A stretch of 64,000 nucleotides of DNA from Streptomyces xylophagus (GTDB lineage: Bacteria; Actinomycetota; Actinomycetes; Streptomycetales; Streptomycetaceae), in contig NZ_JNWO01000009.1 in assembly GCF_000716435.1 (NCBI RefSeq), positions 1 to 64,000 on the forward strand. The letters are read 5' to 3'. The notes below the pieces were generated by a model. It had not been told where the DNA came from, made no database searches, and was given only the letters and a program-made list of their open reading frames with translations. Both the position numbers and the translations under genes were made by a program. Shown here piece by piece: positions 15,870-24,543 of this stretch. Each line of letters opens with the position of its first letter. Position 1 is the stretch's first letter.

Positions 15870-16140
15870 TCAGTACGGCCGCGGAATCTCGTGTTCGTTC
15901 ACCTCAGCCTCATACCGCGCCAACAGCGCATCCAGGTCGGCCAGGAGAAGGCCGGCGGAGCCCCGAGCTTCATCCAAGTCGCCACGCTCACAGGCCTCTA
16001 CTACCTCAGCCACGTCGCTGCGGAGGACGTGAAAGGAGTCGCCTCCTCGTACTTCGTGTCGATCAGCACCGAGAACGGCACGTACGTCCGGTGGAGTTGG
16101 CGGAGGCGGCCGTGGTCTGCCGTCTGTAGGGCGTCGGACG
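15870..16140 (-). pseudogene. Chimeric remnant: GntR fragment fused to another gene's 3' end
   Basis: Bases 16043-16140 on the minus strand are nearly identical to an internal part of the GntR repressor gene (about 7900-8000; encodes LRQLHRTYV-type sequence). Just downstream the frame changes and a different C-terminus follows (GDSFHVLRSDVAEVVEACER, then ...LLADLDALLARYE, stop at 15870). Neither part has a start, so this is a junk junction of two truncated genes and evidence that a second pSAM2-like element once lay here. Confidence 0.65.
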
Positions 16141-16179
16141 GGGCCGCGATTACATCCGCTGCCAGTCCTCGCCGGGTTG

Positions 16180-18522
16180 CTATCCGTCGCGGTTGTCGTC
16201 CGTAAGCATGGTCAGGCTACGCAGAGCACGCGCAGTGATCTGAGTGCTGGTGTGGTCGCTGCCCAACACCCTCTCCCGTACTTGGAGGACCTCGCGGTAG
16301 AGGCGTTCGGCCTCGGCCGTATCCCCCCGCTCGGCCACCACCCAGGCAATGTCATTCCGGGTGTTTAGGGTGTTGGGGTGGTCGCTACCCAGCACCCGCT
16401 CCTTCGCTGGGAGGACCTCGCGGTAGAGGCGTTCGGCCTCGGTCAGATTCCCCCGCTTGGCCACCACCCAGGCAAAGTCATGCCGGGTGTTTAGGGTATG
16501 GGGGTGGTCACTGCCCAGCACCCGCTCCCGTGCTTGGAGGACCCCGCGGAAGAGGCGTTCGGCCTCGGCCATATTCCCCCGCTCGGCCACCACCCGAGCG
16601 ATGTCATGCCGGGTGGTCAGGGTGTCGGGGTGGTCGCTACCCAGCACCCGCTCCCGCACTAGGAGAAGCTCGCGGTGAAGGCGTTCGGAGTCGGCCGTAT
16701 GCCCCCGTCTGGCCACCATCCGGGCGATCTCATGCCGAGTGGAAAGGGTGTTGGGGTGGTCGCTACCCAGCACCCGCTCCCGTACCTGGAGGACCTCGCG
16801 GTAGAGGCGTTCGGCCTCGGCCGTATCCCCCCGCTCGGCCACCGCCCGAGCGATGTCATGTCGGGTGGTCAGGGTGTCGGGGTGGTCGCTACCCAGCACC
16901 CGCTCCCGCACTAGGAGGACCTCGCGGAAGAGGGGTTCGGCCTCGGCGACGTTGCCCAGGAACCGATGGGCCGCTGCCTGCCAGTACCGCAGGTCGAAAG
17001 CTGCGATGTGATCATGATCCAGGCGTTGCGTGTGACGTTCGCCAGCCTGCGCGAGCTCCAGAGCTGCAGGGTACGAGCCAGCCCAGGTCAGCGCGGCCAC
17101 CGCATTCCTTGACGAGGTGGCAAGCGTCGCAAGCGAGGAATCCTCCAGGAGCGGCGACGCGTGGATCAGGAGCTCGTCCAGGTGCGGCATCCACACGGTC
17201 CACACCGGCCAGTCCTGGGGCCGCTCCATGTCTAGCTCGTCGGTCGCGGCTGCCAGTAGCTCCACGGCCACCGCAGCCGCCGCACCCGCCCTGCCACTGA
17301 TCTTTATACGGTGGCGGGTGGTCTCGGCGACCAGCGGGTGCACCATCACCGAGCCCCCCGCTGCCTGTCCAGCCGGTGTCTCGCCGGGGGTGAGACGGTT
17401 CTCGATCAGCCCGGCCGACAGCAATGCCTCCAGCCCCACCCCCACGCCCGCAGGGCCGTGCTCACCGCACACCTGGCCGAGCACCTGGTGATCCAGCCCC
17501 GCCACCGGGATCGGTACCGCGCCGGCGAACCACACCAGCACCCCCAGCAACCCGCGCGCCTGTTCAACTCCCGCATCCGCCAGCTGGTCCAGCGACAACG
17601 CCCACGTGCTGGTCACCACCTCACGGTCATCCAAACCGCCAGAGGCCAGCAATGCCGGGAATCCTGTCTCCAACGCCCGCAGGTAGCCGGTGAAGGTGCG
17701 TTCTTGGGAGAACGGGGAAGCCAGCTGCGACCCCGCGTGGTGCAACGCCAGCGCCAGCCCGCCCAGCCGAGCCGACAACCCCTGGGCCTCCGCAGGGGTA
17801 CCGGCCTCGGGTGCCAGGTCCAGCAGCACACGCGCACCGTCCGCGTCTGGCAGCCACCCCACCGGATGCAACTCCGCTCCCCGGCCCCAATGCCGCGGAT
17901 AAGCGTCGCGGGTGGTCACCATCACCAACCCCGCCCGCGTGGACCGCACCCACCCGTTACCGTCCCGCACCGGCCGGCCTCCCACCGCCAACGCCCGCAC
18001 ATCATCGGCATTGTCGATCACCAGGACCCAGCCCGGATCAGCCTCCAGCACCGGCCACAGCACATCAGACGGATCCACACGCCCCGCACGCGCCGCCTCC
18101 ACCTGCGCGGTATCAGCCCCCAACGCCTGCGCCAACCCCAACAGGGCCGACGTCAGCGACGACGCATCCACCCCCGGCACCCACCACACCCGTCGGCCCA
18201 GCCCCACAGCCACCTCAACGACCCGCAACGCCACCGTCGACTTGCCCGTACCTCCCAGCCCCGCCAGCACATGCGCTCGCCCATCCGGCTCCTGGATCAG
18301 AGCCTCCAACCGGGCCAGCAACAGATCACGGCCCCGCACCTGCTCAGGCAACCTGCCCATCGGAGGCCACAACACCCCCCGACCCCCCAAGCGCGCCCCT
18401 CCCGGCCCAAGCGCATTGAAGGTGACGGTCAAGTCCCGGGCGGCGGCGTAGGCATCCCGGCCCGCATCAGATCGCTGCCCTGCACCGGGCACCAGTGCAT
18501 CTTCCCCGTGGGGCGACATCAC
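16180..18522 (-). CDS. STAND NTPase: NB-ARC plus kinesin-light-chain type TPR (A)
   Basis: 780 residues. An N-terminal adaptor-like motif GRDAYAAARDLTV (about 21-33) precedes the NTPase with P-loop GLGGTGKST (88-96) and Walker B WVLVIDNADD (165-174). A winged-helix/linker region follows, then TPRs from about 540 to 770 with a 42-residue period (VLGSDHPDTLTTRHDIARVV is the hallmark). STAND proteins oligomerise on ligand recognition by the repeats and activate an effector, often in antiphage defence or cell death. The small gene 4 bases upstream carries the same GRDAY-type motif at its C-terminus and is the likely effector. Near-identical TPR units invite repeat-number change. Confidence 0.88.
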   Translation of the reverse strand: MMSPHGEDALVPGAGQRSDAGRDAYAAARDLTVTFNALGPGGARLGGRGVLWPPMGRLPEQVRGRDLLLARLEALIQEPDGRAHVLAGLGGTGKSTVALRVVEVAVGLGRRVWWVPGVDASSLTSALLGLAQALGADTAQVEAARAGRVDPSDVLWPVLEADPGWVLVIDNADDVRALAVGGRPVRDGNGWVRSTRAGLVMVTTRDAYPRHWGRGAELHPVGWLPDADGARVLLDLAPEAGTPAEAQGLSARLGGLALALHHAGSQLASPFSQERTFTGYLRALETGFPALLASGGLDDREVVTSTWALSLDQLADAGVEQARGLLGVLVWFAGAVPIPVAGLDHQVLGQVCGEHGPAGVGVGLEALLSAGLIENRLTPGETPAGQAAGGSVMVHPLVAETTRHRIKISGRAGAAAAVAVELLAAATDELDMERPQDWPVWTVWMPHLDELLIHASPLLEDSSLATLATSSRNAVAALTWAGSYPAALELAQAGERHTQRLDHDHIAAFDLRYWQAAAHRFLGNVAEAEPLFREVLLVRERVLGSDHPDTLTTRHDIARAVAERGDTAEAERLYREVLQVRERVLGSDHPNTLSTRHEIARMVARRGHTADSERLHRELLLVRERVLGSDHPDTLTTRHDIARVVAERGNMAEAERLFRGVLQARERVLGSDHPHTLNTRHDFAWVVAKRGNLTEAERLYREVLPAKERVLGSDHPNTLNTRNDIAWVVAERGDTAEAERLYREVLQVRERVLGSDHTSTQITARALRSLTMLTDDNRDG

Positions 18523-18526
18523 GCAC

Positions 18527-18916
18527 TCACTCCGAGGCTGGATCGGTCTCCGGCCGCTGCTGCACCGTCATATCCCGGCCCGCCGTATAGGCGTCCCGGC
18601 CCGCATGAATGTTCTGCACCACTCCCGCAGCAGGCCCGTACTGCTGCGCCCACCCCACCACCTCGGCCGCGAACTCCTCATCCCGCTCGGCATACCACGC
18701 CAACGCGGCCGCCAACTCCCGCACCCGCCACGCATCACCCGGATCCGCCACCGCCCGATCCAACGCATCCACCGACCGGACATCACCACCAAAGAGCCCC
18801 CGCACCCGCTCCCGGATCCGCGCCACCACCCCACGCACCGCATCCTCCCCCAACCCCGATGCCCCACCAGTAGCGGCGATCAACGCCACAGCCTCCACCG
18901 CACCAGCCACATCCAC
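18527..18916 (-). CDS. Small helical partner with C-terminal amyloid-like motif (A)
   Basis: 129 residues from GTG 18916, which has GGGGAGGGG about nine bases upstream; longer forms to 19012 add a low-complexity Gly/Arg leader. Residues 1-95 are helical (DVAGAVEAVALIAATGG; VVARIRERVRGLFGGDV). Residues 104-118, IHAGRDAYTAGRDMTV, closely match the N-terminal motif of the STAND protein encoded 4 bases downstream (SDAGRDAYAAARDLTV). Matching motifs of this kind in NLR/effector pairs are known as bacterial amyloid signalling sequences, so this protein is the candidate effector or adaptor. No enzyme motif is visible. Confidence 0.75.
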   Translation of the reverse strand: MDVAGAVEAVALIAATGGASGLGEDAVRGVVARIRERVRGLFGGDVRSVDALDRAVADPGDAWRVRELAAALAWYAERDEEFAAEVVGWAQQYGPAAGVVQNIHAGRDAYTAGRDMTVQQRPETDPASE

Positions 18917-19139
18917 CGCAGACCACCCCTCCCCGACGCCAACACCCCGGCCCCCGAACGGCCTGCGCCAGCAAACCCCGAACCGACCATAAACCGGCCC
19001 CGCGCCGCCCACCAGTGCGTGCCTGTTGCGTGCCCGTCAGAGAGGGCGACTGGGGTTTTCTTCGGTCGTCAGCGGGGAGAATGGCGCCGCGACACAGGTC
19101 AGACGTAATCTCTGGAAGCGAATTCCCAAGCTCAGAGCT

Positions 19140-19862
19140 TCAGTCGGATGTCTGCCGTATGGTCACTTGCCTGCCGTCCAGCGCGTTGCTGATCTCCCGA
19201 AGCCGTCCCTCGGGCAGCCCAAAGGCGTTGTCAGGATTTCGGTATGAGTGTCCACCGTCGTTGATCCAGACGCCGTCTGCCAGTCTCCAGTGAGCAGGAG
19301 CCCACTGGCCCTGGTTCTCCAGGAGCAAGCCCGCCACTTCGGCAGGCTCTTCGATCGAGGTGAGAGCCGCGAGAGCGGCGGTGAGGGTTGCGGCTGCGTG
19401 GTCGGGAAGTCGCGCATCGCCGAGTGTCGGGAAGAGCAGCAAGAGACGCGCGTCAGGGTCGTCAATGCCCTCTGCGGCCAACTGTCGGGCGGCAGACAGC
19501 AACTCTGGCCAGGCCATGCCGGGTCCCATGAAGTGGCCGTCATCCACAGCAAGGGTTTCCGCTGCGGACCACGTTGGGTGATGTATCAGATAGTCCACGC
19601 CGCGGTCGCCCTCAATGTTGCGGTAGACGACGTGAATGGTGTGCCCCGAGGAGAGAGGCACGCTGAACACCGGCCACTCACGCTCGGAGGACAGCGCGCG
19701 ATACAGCTCCATGGCCGCGTCCCAGTCGGCCCCGAACGCGGCTCGCTGCACGTCCTCACCCTGCAAGGAAGTGCCGAGGTGCACGGGCCAGAACAGCGGA
19801 TCATCCAGGTAGGTACTGTCCTGGATCAGAGGACCGTCTTCGTATCCCGGGATCTTGAGCAC
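19140..19862 (-). CDS. Hypothetical protein, possible immunity-type
   Basis: 240 residues, soluble, starting MLKIPGYEDGPLIQDSTYLD. The N-terminal half has alternating strands and helices (WPVFSVPLSSGHTIHVVYRN; GVDYLIHHPTWSAAETLAVD), the C-terminal half is helical (DHAAATLTAALAALTSIEEP) and ends with a strand region around WRLADGVWINDGGHSYRNPD. Native codon usage supports a real gene. I do not recognise the family; its size and position beside defence genes would suit an immunity protein, which is inference only. 19863-20302 holds no supported gene. Confidence 0.6.
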   Translation of the reverse strand: MLKIPGYEDGPLIQDSTYLDDPLFWPVHLGTSLQGEDVQRAAFGADWDAAMELYRALSSEREWPVFSVPLSSGHTIHVVYRNIEGDRGVDYLIHHPTWSAAETLAVDDGHFMGPGMAWPELLSAARQLAAEGIDDPDARLLLLFPTLGDARLPDHAAATLTAALAALTSIEEPAEVAGLLLENQGQWAPAHWRLADGVWINDGGHSYRNPDNAFGLPEGRLREISNALDGRQVTIRQTSD

Positions 19863-20302
19863 ACGAGGATGATGGCACTAGGGACAGACACTGCCTCCGG
19901 GCTCGCGGTTCGGACGCCCCGTCTCAGTTTCCGTCTCATTCACCACCGTTCGCCGACGTTCAGCTGAAACCAGAAGGCCGCTCCCGTCCACGGGCTAGCC
20001 GCCCCTGAACCCAGATGAACACCCCCGCACACACCCCAACACCCCAGTTGGAAAGCGTGCGTCTGCTCCTGCGGCCGGTGTCCTGCTCGGCGCGCGGCCG
20101 GCGCTGGCAGGTCTCTCCTTAGCCATCGACGAAGCCCGGCCGTTGGTTAGGTCCCGGGTCGTACCCGGGCCGCCCCCAGACAGAACCGGGGATGCAACTG
20201 CTCTACAGAGTTGGACACCTCGGAAGCCGGCCGCGCGTCTGAGACCTTAACCGTGCCCACTGACAACGCGTCCCCGAACGTGTCCCGACGCCGTGCGCCG
20301 TG

Positions 20303-20444
20303 CACCACAACCGCACCAGATCGAGCGGGGAACAGCGGGGAACCACGGTGAAAGCCACCGAGTCCGGCGGGGCCACCGTCCGACCTTTCGCACAGCTCAG
20401 TCCCTAGACCGCCTCCAAATGCCCGCAGCTTCCTAAGCTGATGG
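20303..20444 (+). repeat. Composite repeat block, copy 3
   Basis: Part one (20303-20348) reads CACCACAACCGCACCAGATC then GAGCGGGGAACAGCGGGG; part two (20423-20444) is CCGCAGCTTCCTAAGCTGAT plus GG, 75 bases further on, the same spacing as in copy 4. Confidence 0.8.
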
Positions 20445-20488
20445 CATGAGGCGGGAGAAGCCAAGAACGAGGTGGGGAACCGACGCGG

Positions 20489-20995
20489 ATGATTCAGGCG
20501 TTTGGCTTCACAACCGGGGCGGTGTTTCTACCCTGGGTTCTTTCGGAGCCGCGTAGTTCGGGGGATCAGGTGGGCGCTGAATTCGTGCAGTTGGTCGAGC
20601 AGGCGGGCCCGGCGGTGACAGCCGCGGTGGGCGCCTATGGGGTGGCAGTGCTGACCCGGGCGCAGGATGCTGCTGCCGAGGCGACAGTCGACCTAGGGCA
20701 GCGGATCCTGCAACTGGTCTGGCGACGCCGAGACGAGGCGGGCCAGACAGAACTAGAACGAGTCGTGGGCGAGGCCGCCGACGAGCAGAACGACGCCTAC
20801 ACCACGGCGGTACTGGGCCGACTCCTCAGGCGAGCGTTGCAGGACGATCCCGGACTAGGGGAGGAACTTTGGGCCCTGCTGCCCGCCCCGGCCACAGGCA
20901 CGGTCACCATCACGGCGTCCGGTGAGCGGTCGATCGCCGCGCAGTACATCGGCACCGCAGCCACTGGTGACGGTCATACCCCACCCCAGCCGTGA
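20489..20995 (+). CDS. Small helical partner with C-terminal amyloid-like motif (B)
   Basis: 168 residues, largely helical (AEFVQLVEQAGPAVTAAVGA; VVGEAADEQNDAYTTAVLGR), ending in TASGERSIAAQYIGTAATGD (142-161). The downstream STAND protein begins with the related GQRSIAAHEIRDAYTGD, so the two should be able to template each other. The stop overlaps the GTG start of the STAND gene by 4 bases. ATG 20489 follows a purine-rich stretch; a later GTG near residue 28 is also possible. By analogy with the pair at 16180-18916 it is the likely effector; no catalytic motif is visible. Confidence 0.75.
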   Translation: MIQAFGFTTGAVFLPWVLSEPRSSGDQVGAEFVQLVEQAGPAVTAAVGAYGVAVLTRAQDAAAEATVDLGQRILQLVWRRRDEAGQTELERVVGEAADEQNDAYTTAVLGRLLRRALQDDPGLGEELWALLPAPATGTVTITASGERSIAAQYIGTAATGDGHTPPQP

Positions 20996-23301
20996 GCACG
21001 GACGAGGCCGCCGCTGAGCCGCGAATCGAGGCGCCGGGGCAGCGATCGATCGCGGCACATGAGATCAGAGATGCCTACACCGGTGACCTCGTGCTGCCAG
21101 CCGAGGCGTTGCACACACCGGAGCGAGTCACTGCGGCGCCAGGCACCTCAAACCTGCCTCCGTCGCCGCTGTGCCTAGGCCGCCAGGAAGAACTGACCTG
21201 GCTGCGGCGCGCCCTAACCGACCAGCGCGGGGGCGCGATCACGCAAAGCGGGACCGTGCACGGGCTGGGCGGGATCGGCAAGAGCACACTCGCCCTGCAC
21301 TACGCCCACCGTCACCGTGGCGACTACACGGTGATCTGGTGGATCAACGCCGCCTCCCCCGACGAGATCGAGACCTCTCTAACCACCCTCACCCAGACCC
21401 TGGTCCCCGGCTGGGCCGCCACGGCCGGACGCCGGGCGCAGGTGGCATGGGCAATGCAGTGGCTGGCCTGGCATCCCGGCTGGCTACTGGTCTACGACAA
21501 CGTCGACAACCCCGCCGACCTCGACCTCTATACAGGCGCACTCCATCAAGGGCACCACCTGGCCACCAGCCGCCGCACCACAGGCTGGCCCGACACCGCC
21601 CCCATCCTGCCCCTGGGCAACCTCCACCCGGACGACGCCTGCGTCCTGTTGTGCCGTCTCGTTTTCAAGGACACCACCCCCACTCCGCGCCAGCAGGCCG
21701 ATGCCCGCACTCTTACCACTGAACTGGGACACCTTCCTCTGGCGATCAAACAGGCTGGCGCCTACCTCGCCCAGAACCGCGGCATCAGCCTCGACGCCTA
21801 CCGCCGACGCCTGGACACCAAACTCGCCAAGACCGCCCACGGCCTCGACGCCAAACGCACCCTCGCTCGTGTCTGGAACGTCACTCTCCACATCCTGGAA
21901 CAAGTGGATCCCCTGGCCGTTCAGGTCCTGCACACCGCCGCCTGGCTCGCCCCCGACGACATCCCCCACACCCTGCTCACCCTGCCCGGCACCGACCCGG
22001 ACGACATCACAGAGGCCATCGGCACGCTTGCCGCCTACAGCATGATCACCACTACCGAAACCACCCTCAGCATCCACCGCCTGGTCCAAACCGTCCTCCG
22101 CACACCCCAAACCAGCGACCCGCAGCAGCCCCAGCAATTTCAAGGACGCGACCGCGCCGAACAGGCCGTCCTCCTCAGCCTGACCCCGCCTCCAAGCCAG
22201 GACAGCACCACCGACGGCCAGTGGGACACCCTCACTCCGCACCTCATCGCCCTTGCTGCCACAACCCCACAGGGGCACCACAACGTCCCACTCACCGACG
22301 CTTACAACACCACTGCCAACCGCCTCCATCACCAGGGTCACACCGCCCGCACCATCCCCCTGCTGGAGGCCGTCCTCGCCCGGTACGAGCAGGCCCTGGG
22401 CGACACCCACCCCGACACCCTGGCCAGCCGCAACAACCTCGCCAGCGCCTACGAGTCGGCGGGGGACCTGGAACGGGCCATCCCTCTACTGGAGGCCGTC
22501 CTCACCCAGCGCGAGCGGGTCCTGGGCGACACCCACCCCGACACCCTGGCCAGCCGCGACAATCTGGCCAGCACCTACCAGTCAGCGGGGGACCTGGGAC
22601 GGGCCATCCCCTTGCATGAGGCAACCCTCACCCAGCGCGAGCAGGCCCTAGGCGACACCCACCCCGACACCCTCATCAGCCGCAACAACCTCGCCGGCGC
22701 CTACGAGTCGGCGGGGGACCTGGGACGGGCCATCCCTCTACTGGAGGCCGTCCTCACCCAGCGCGAGCAGGCCCTGGGCCACACCCACCCCGACACCCTG
22801 GCCAGCCGCCACAACCTCGCCCACACCTACCAGTCAGCGGGGGACCTGGAACGGGCCATCCCCTTGCATGAGGCAACCCTCACCCAGCGCGAGCAGGCCC
22901 TAGGCGACACCCACCCCGACACCCTGAACAGTCGCCACAACCTCGCCAGCGCGTACCAGGCAGCGGGGGACCTGCGACAGGCAATTCCGCTGTTCGAGGT
23001 GACCCTCGCCCAGCGCGAGCAGGCCCTGGGCGACACCCACCCGAGCACCCTGATCAGTCGCAACAACCTCGCCAGCGCCAGGCAGCGGGGGACCTGCGAC
23101 AGGCGATCCCCTTGCACGAGGCGACCCTCACCCAGCGCGAGCAGGCCCTGGGCGACACCCACCCCGACACCCTGTCCAGCCGCAACAACCTCGCCAGCGC
23201 CTACGAGTCGGCGGGGGACCTGGAACGGGCGATTCCCCTGTACGAGGCGACCCTCACCCAGTGCGAGCGGGTACTGGGAGACACCCACCCGCACACCCTG
23301 A
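20992..23301 (+). CDS. STAND NTPase: NB-ARC plus TPR (B), 3' end frameshifted
   Basis: 769 residues as read. Residues 14-32 (GQRSIAAHEIRDAYTGD) match the partner's tail. The P-loop is GLGGIGKST (91-99) and Walker B WLLVYDNVDN (164-173); a helical/winged region and kinesin-light-chain type TPRs (LGDTHPDTLASRNNLASAYE, 42-residue period) follow from about residue 440. A 4-base deletion relative to neighbouring units near 23079 shifts the frame, so the last about 75 residues are nonsense (Arg/Pro/Thr-rich) and the authentic array continues in another frame to 23528. The protein may still work with a shorter sensor array, or the shift may be a reversible switch. GTG start overlaps the partner stop. 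Confidence 0.82.
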   Translation: MSTDEAAAEPRIEAPGQRSIAAHEIRDAYTGDLVLPAEALHTPERVTAAPGTSNLPPSPLCLGRQEELTWLRRALTDQRGGAITQSGTVHGLGGIGKSTLALHYAHRHRGDYTVIWWINAASPDEIETSLTTLTQTLVPGWAATAGRRAQVAWAMQWLAWHPGWLLVYDNVDNPADLDLYTGALHQGHHLATSRRTTGWPDTAPILPLGNLHPDDACVLLCRLVFKDTTPTPRQQADARTLTTELGHLPLAIKQAGAYLAQNRGISLDAYRRRLDTKLAKTAHGLDAKRTLARVWNVTLHILEQVDPLAVQVLHTAAWLAPDDIPHTLLTLPGTDPDDITEAIGTLAAYSMITTTETTLSIHRLVQTVLRTPQTSDPQQPQQFQGRDRAEQAVLLSLTPPPSQDSTTDGQWDTLTPHLIALAATTPQGHHNVPLTDAYNTTANRLHHQGHTARTIPLLEAVLARYEQALGDTHPDTLASRNNLASAYESAGDLERAIPLLEAVLTQRERVLGDTHPDTLASRDNLASTYQSAGDLGRAIPLHEATLTQREQALGDTHPDTLISRNNLAGAYESAGDLGRAIPLLEAVLTQREQALGHTHPDTLASRHNLAHTYQSAGDLERAIPLHEATLTQREQALGDTHPDTLNSRHNLASAYQAAGDLRQAIPLFEVTLAQREQALGDTHPSTLISRNNLASARQRGTCDRRSPCTRRPSPSASRPWATPTPTPCPAATTSPAPTSRRGTWNGRFPCTRRPSPSASGYWETPTRTP

Positions 23302-23457
23302 TCAGCCGCAACAACCTCGCCTACGCGTATCTAGCCGCGGGGGACGTGGGACGGGCGATTTCCTTGCACGAGGCGACCCTCACCCAGTGCGAGCGGGTAC
23401 TGGGAGACACCCACCCGCACACCCTGATCAGCCGCAACAACCTCGCTGCCGCCCGCG
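22370..23457 (+). repeat. 126-bp tandem repeat array encoding TPRs
   Basis: About nine near-identical 126-bp units, recognisable by CTGGGCGACACCCACCCCGA and AGCCGCAACAACCTCGCC. Unit-to-unit identity is high enough for slippage or unequal recombination, and the unit at about 23070-23190 carries a 4-base deletion. Confidence 0.85.
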
Positions 23458-23528
23458 CTGTACAACAGATAAACCCAGCAACCTCGGCAACCGACCATGT
23501 TCGACAACCGCCCTCAGGGGTTGAGTAG
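23078..23528 (+). pseudogene. Displaced C-terminal TPR units of STAND NTPase (B)
   Basis: In this frame, after the 4-base deletion near 23079, regular TPRs resume (HEATLTQREQALGDTHPDTL; SRNNLASAYESAGDLERAIP) and end with a natural-looking tail ITSATDHVRQ-like sequence (...NPATSATDHVRQPPSGVE) and stop at 23526-23528. This is the original 3' end of the gene beginning at 20992. Confidence 0.75.
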
Positions 23529-23616
23529 CAGCCTTTATGGCCCTGGTTGACCGACCTCTGTGGAGCTACAAGTCAGGTGCTCCTTCGCCGCAAAACGCTG
23601 GCAGGATGCAGTAGCA

Positions 23617-23763
23617 GTGAGTGTCTAACTGGGTGCCAACGCCCACGAACAACGGCGGACAAGCGCGGACGTCTGTGGACTGTTAGCGCAGGTGAGAACT
23701 ACACCAGGCCAAGGCTGCGCCCCCACCCAAGTTGCTTCGGGACGAAGAGGTCGTGCGTTCAAG
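23617..23763 (+). repeat. Direct repeat ending in a tRNA-Pro-like 3' fragment, copy 2
   Basis: GTGAGTGTCTAACTGGGTGC at the start and TTCGGGACGAAGAGGTCGTG at 23736-23755 align with the block at 15028-15180 (about 80 percent by eye). The tRNA-like similarity ends at about 23763, where unrelated sequence begins. Confidence 0.65.
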
Positions 23764-23829
23764 CGGTCAGAGGCCACATGCAAGATTGGTATATGGCCTC
23801 TGACGCGATCGGAGACTGTCTCCGAGTTT

Positions 23830-24543
23830 TCATTCGCTCAGAAGGCGGGGGCCGTCGGGATCAAAGTAGCCATCCGCGGCCACAGCGGGCCCACCGTTGA
23901 TCGCAGCTTGATACCGCTCCTCCGCGATCTCAGCAAACTTCGCAGCTTTCGTCCGCCGGCCTCCGATGGTGGTGTAGAGCCAGCTACGGTGTCCGTGACT
24001 CCAATGCAATCGTCCTATTTCACCCCGGAAATGCTGATCGAGGATTCGCCGAAGAGTGGCAGAGTCAACATCTCCAAGTTGATACGCAGCATGCCATCTC
24101 CCCATGATCAGGTTAGTGAAGCTAACCTGACGGTATTGCTCGAATGTCATGGGGATGTCTGGCGGCTCCCAACATGCAGCCAAAGCGCGATCTTCCATCG
24201 CCCGATAGACCATTTCCCGATGTGTAGCCCTGTCCCTCTCATCTCTGATGACCCTCGTCTGTTGGGATTGGTACACGAGCGAGATCGCAACACCAGTCAG
24301 AGCAATACCAGATAACAACACCGATGCCGCGCTGTAGGCCTGGTTGAGATCACTGAGCAACACGAACGGTGTAGCCAGAAGGACTGTTAGCAACACCGCT
24401 GATATTGCCACGAAGGTCACTAGCCGACGAGAGGCTCTGAAGCCGAGACCCACGAACCCTCCCCTGATTCGGTCTGCATGGTCGACGCTGACCCTACGAA
24501 GGGTCCGGAACAAGGGGTGGTTTGGCTGGACAGTGCCGCCCAT
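23830..24543 (-). CDS. DUF6082-like membrane protein (second copy)
   Basis: 237 residues. Two N-terminal membrane helices (about 35-60 LVTFVAISAVLLTVLLATPF, and 70-90 AASVLLSGIALTGVAISLVY) are followed by QSQQTRVIRDERDRATHREM, then VSFTNLIMGRWHAAYQLGDV and a late FAEIAEERYQAAI. The layout matches the protein at 8761-9393 and the DUF6082 pattern. ATG 24543 is the best start; longer forms read through unrelated Ser/Arg-rich sequence. Function unknown; the presence of two diverged copies in one island suggests a role linked to its cargo modules. Confidence 0.7.
   Translation of the reverse strand: MGGTVQPNHPLFRTLRRVSVDHADRIRGGFVGLGFRASRRLVTFVAISAVLLTVLLATPFVLLSDLNQAYSAASVLLSGIALTGVAISLVYQSQQTRVIRDERDRATHREMVYRAMEDRALAACWEPPDIPMTFEQYRQVSFTNLIMGRWHAAYQLGDVDSATLRRILDQHFRGEIGRLHWSHGHRSWLYTTIGGRRTKAAKFAEIAEERYQAAINGGPAVAADGYFDPDGPRLLSE

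Noticed and set aside
17311..18873. Long plus-strand open frame opposite the STAND gene
   Set aside because: Pro/His/Arg-rich shadow of a high-GC gene on the other strand; no family features.
20147..20464. Minus-strand open frames over the repeated blocks (also at 14507-15072 and 26694-27191)
   Set aside because: They look conserved only because the underlying two-part DNA repeat is conserved; composition is not protein-like and no start or ribosome site is seen.
22370..23457. CRISPR-like or non-coding repeat array
   Set aside because: The 126-bp period is in frame and encodes TPR motifs of the STAND protein.
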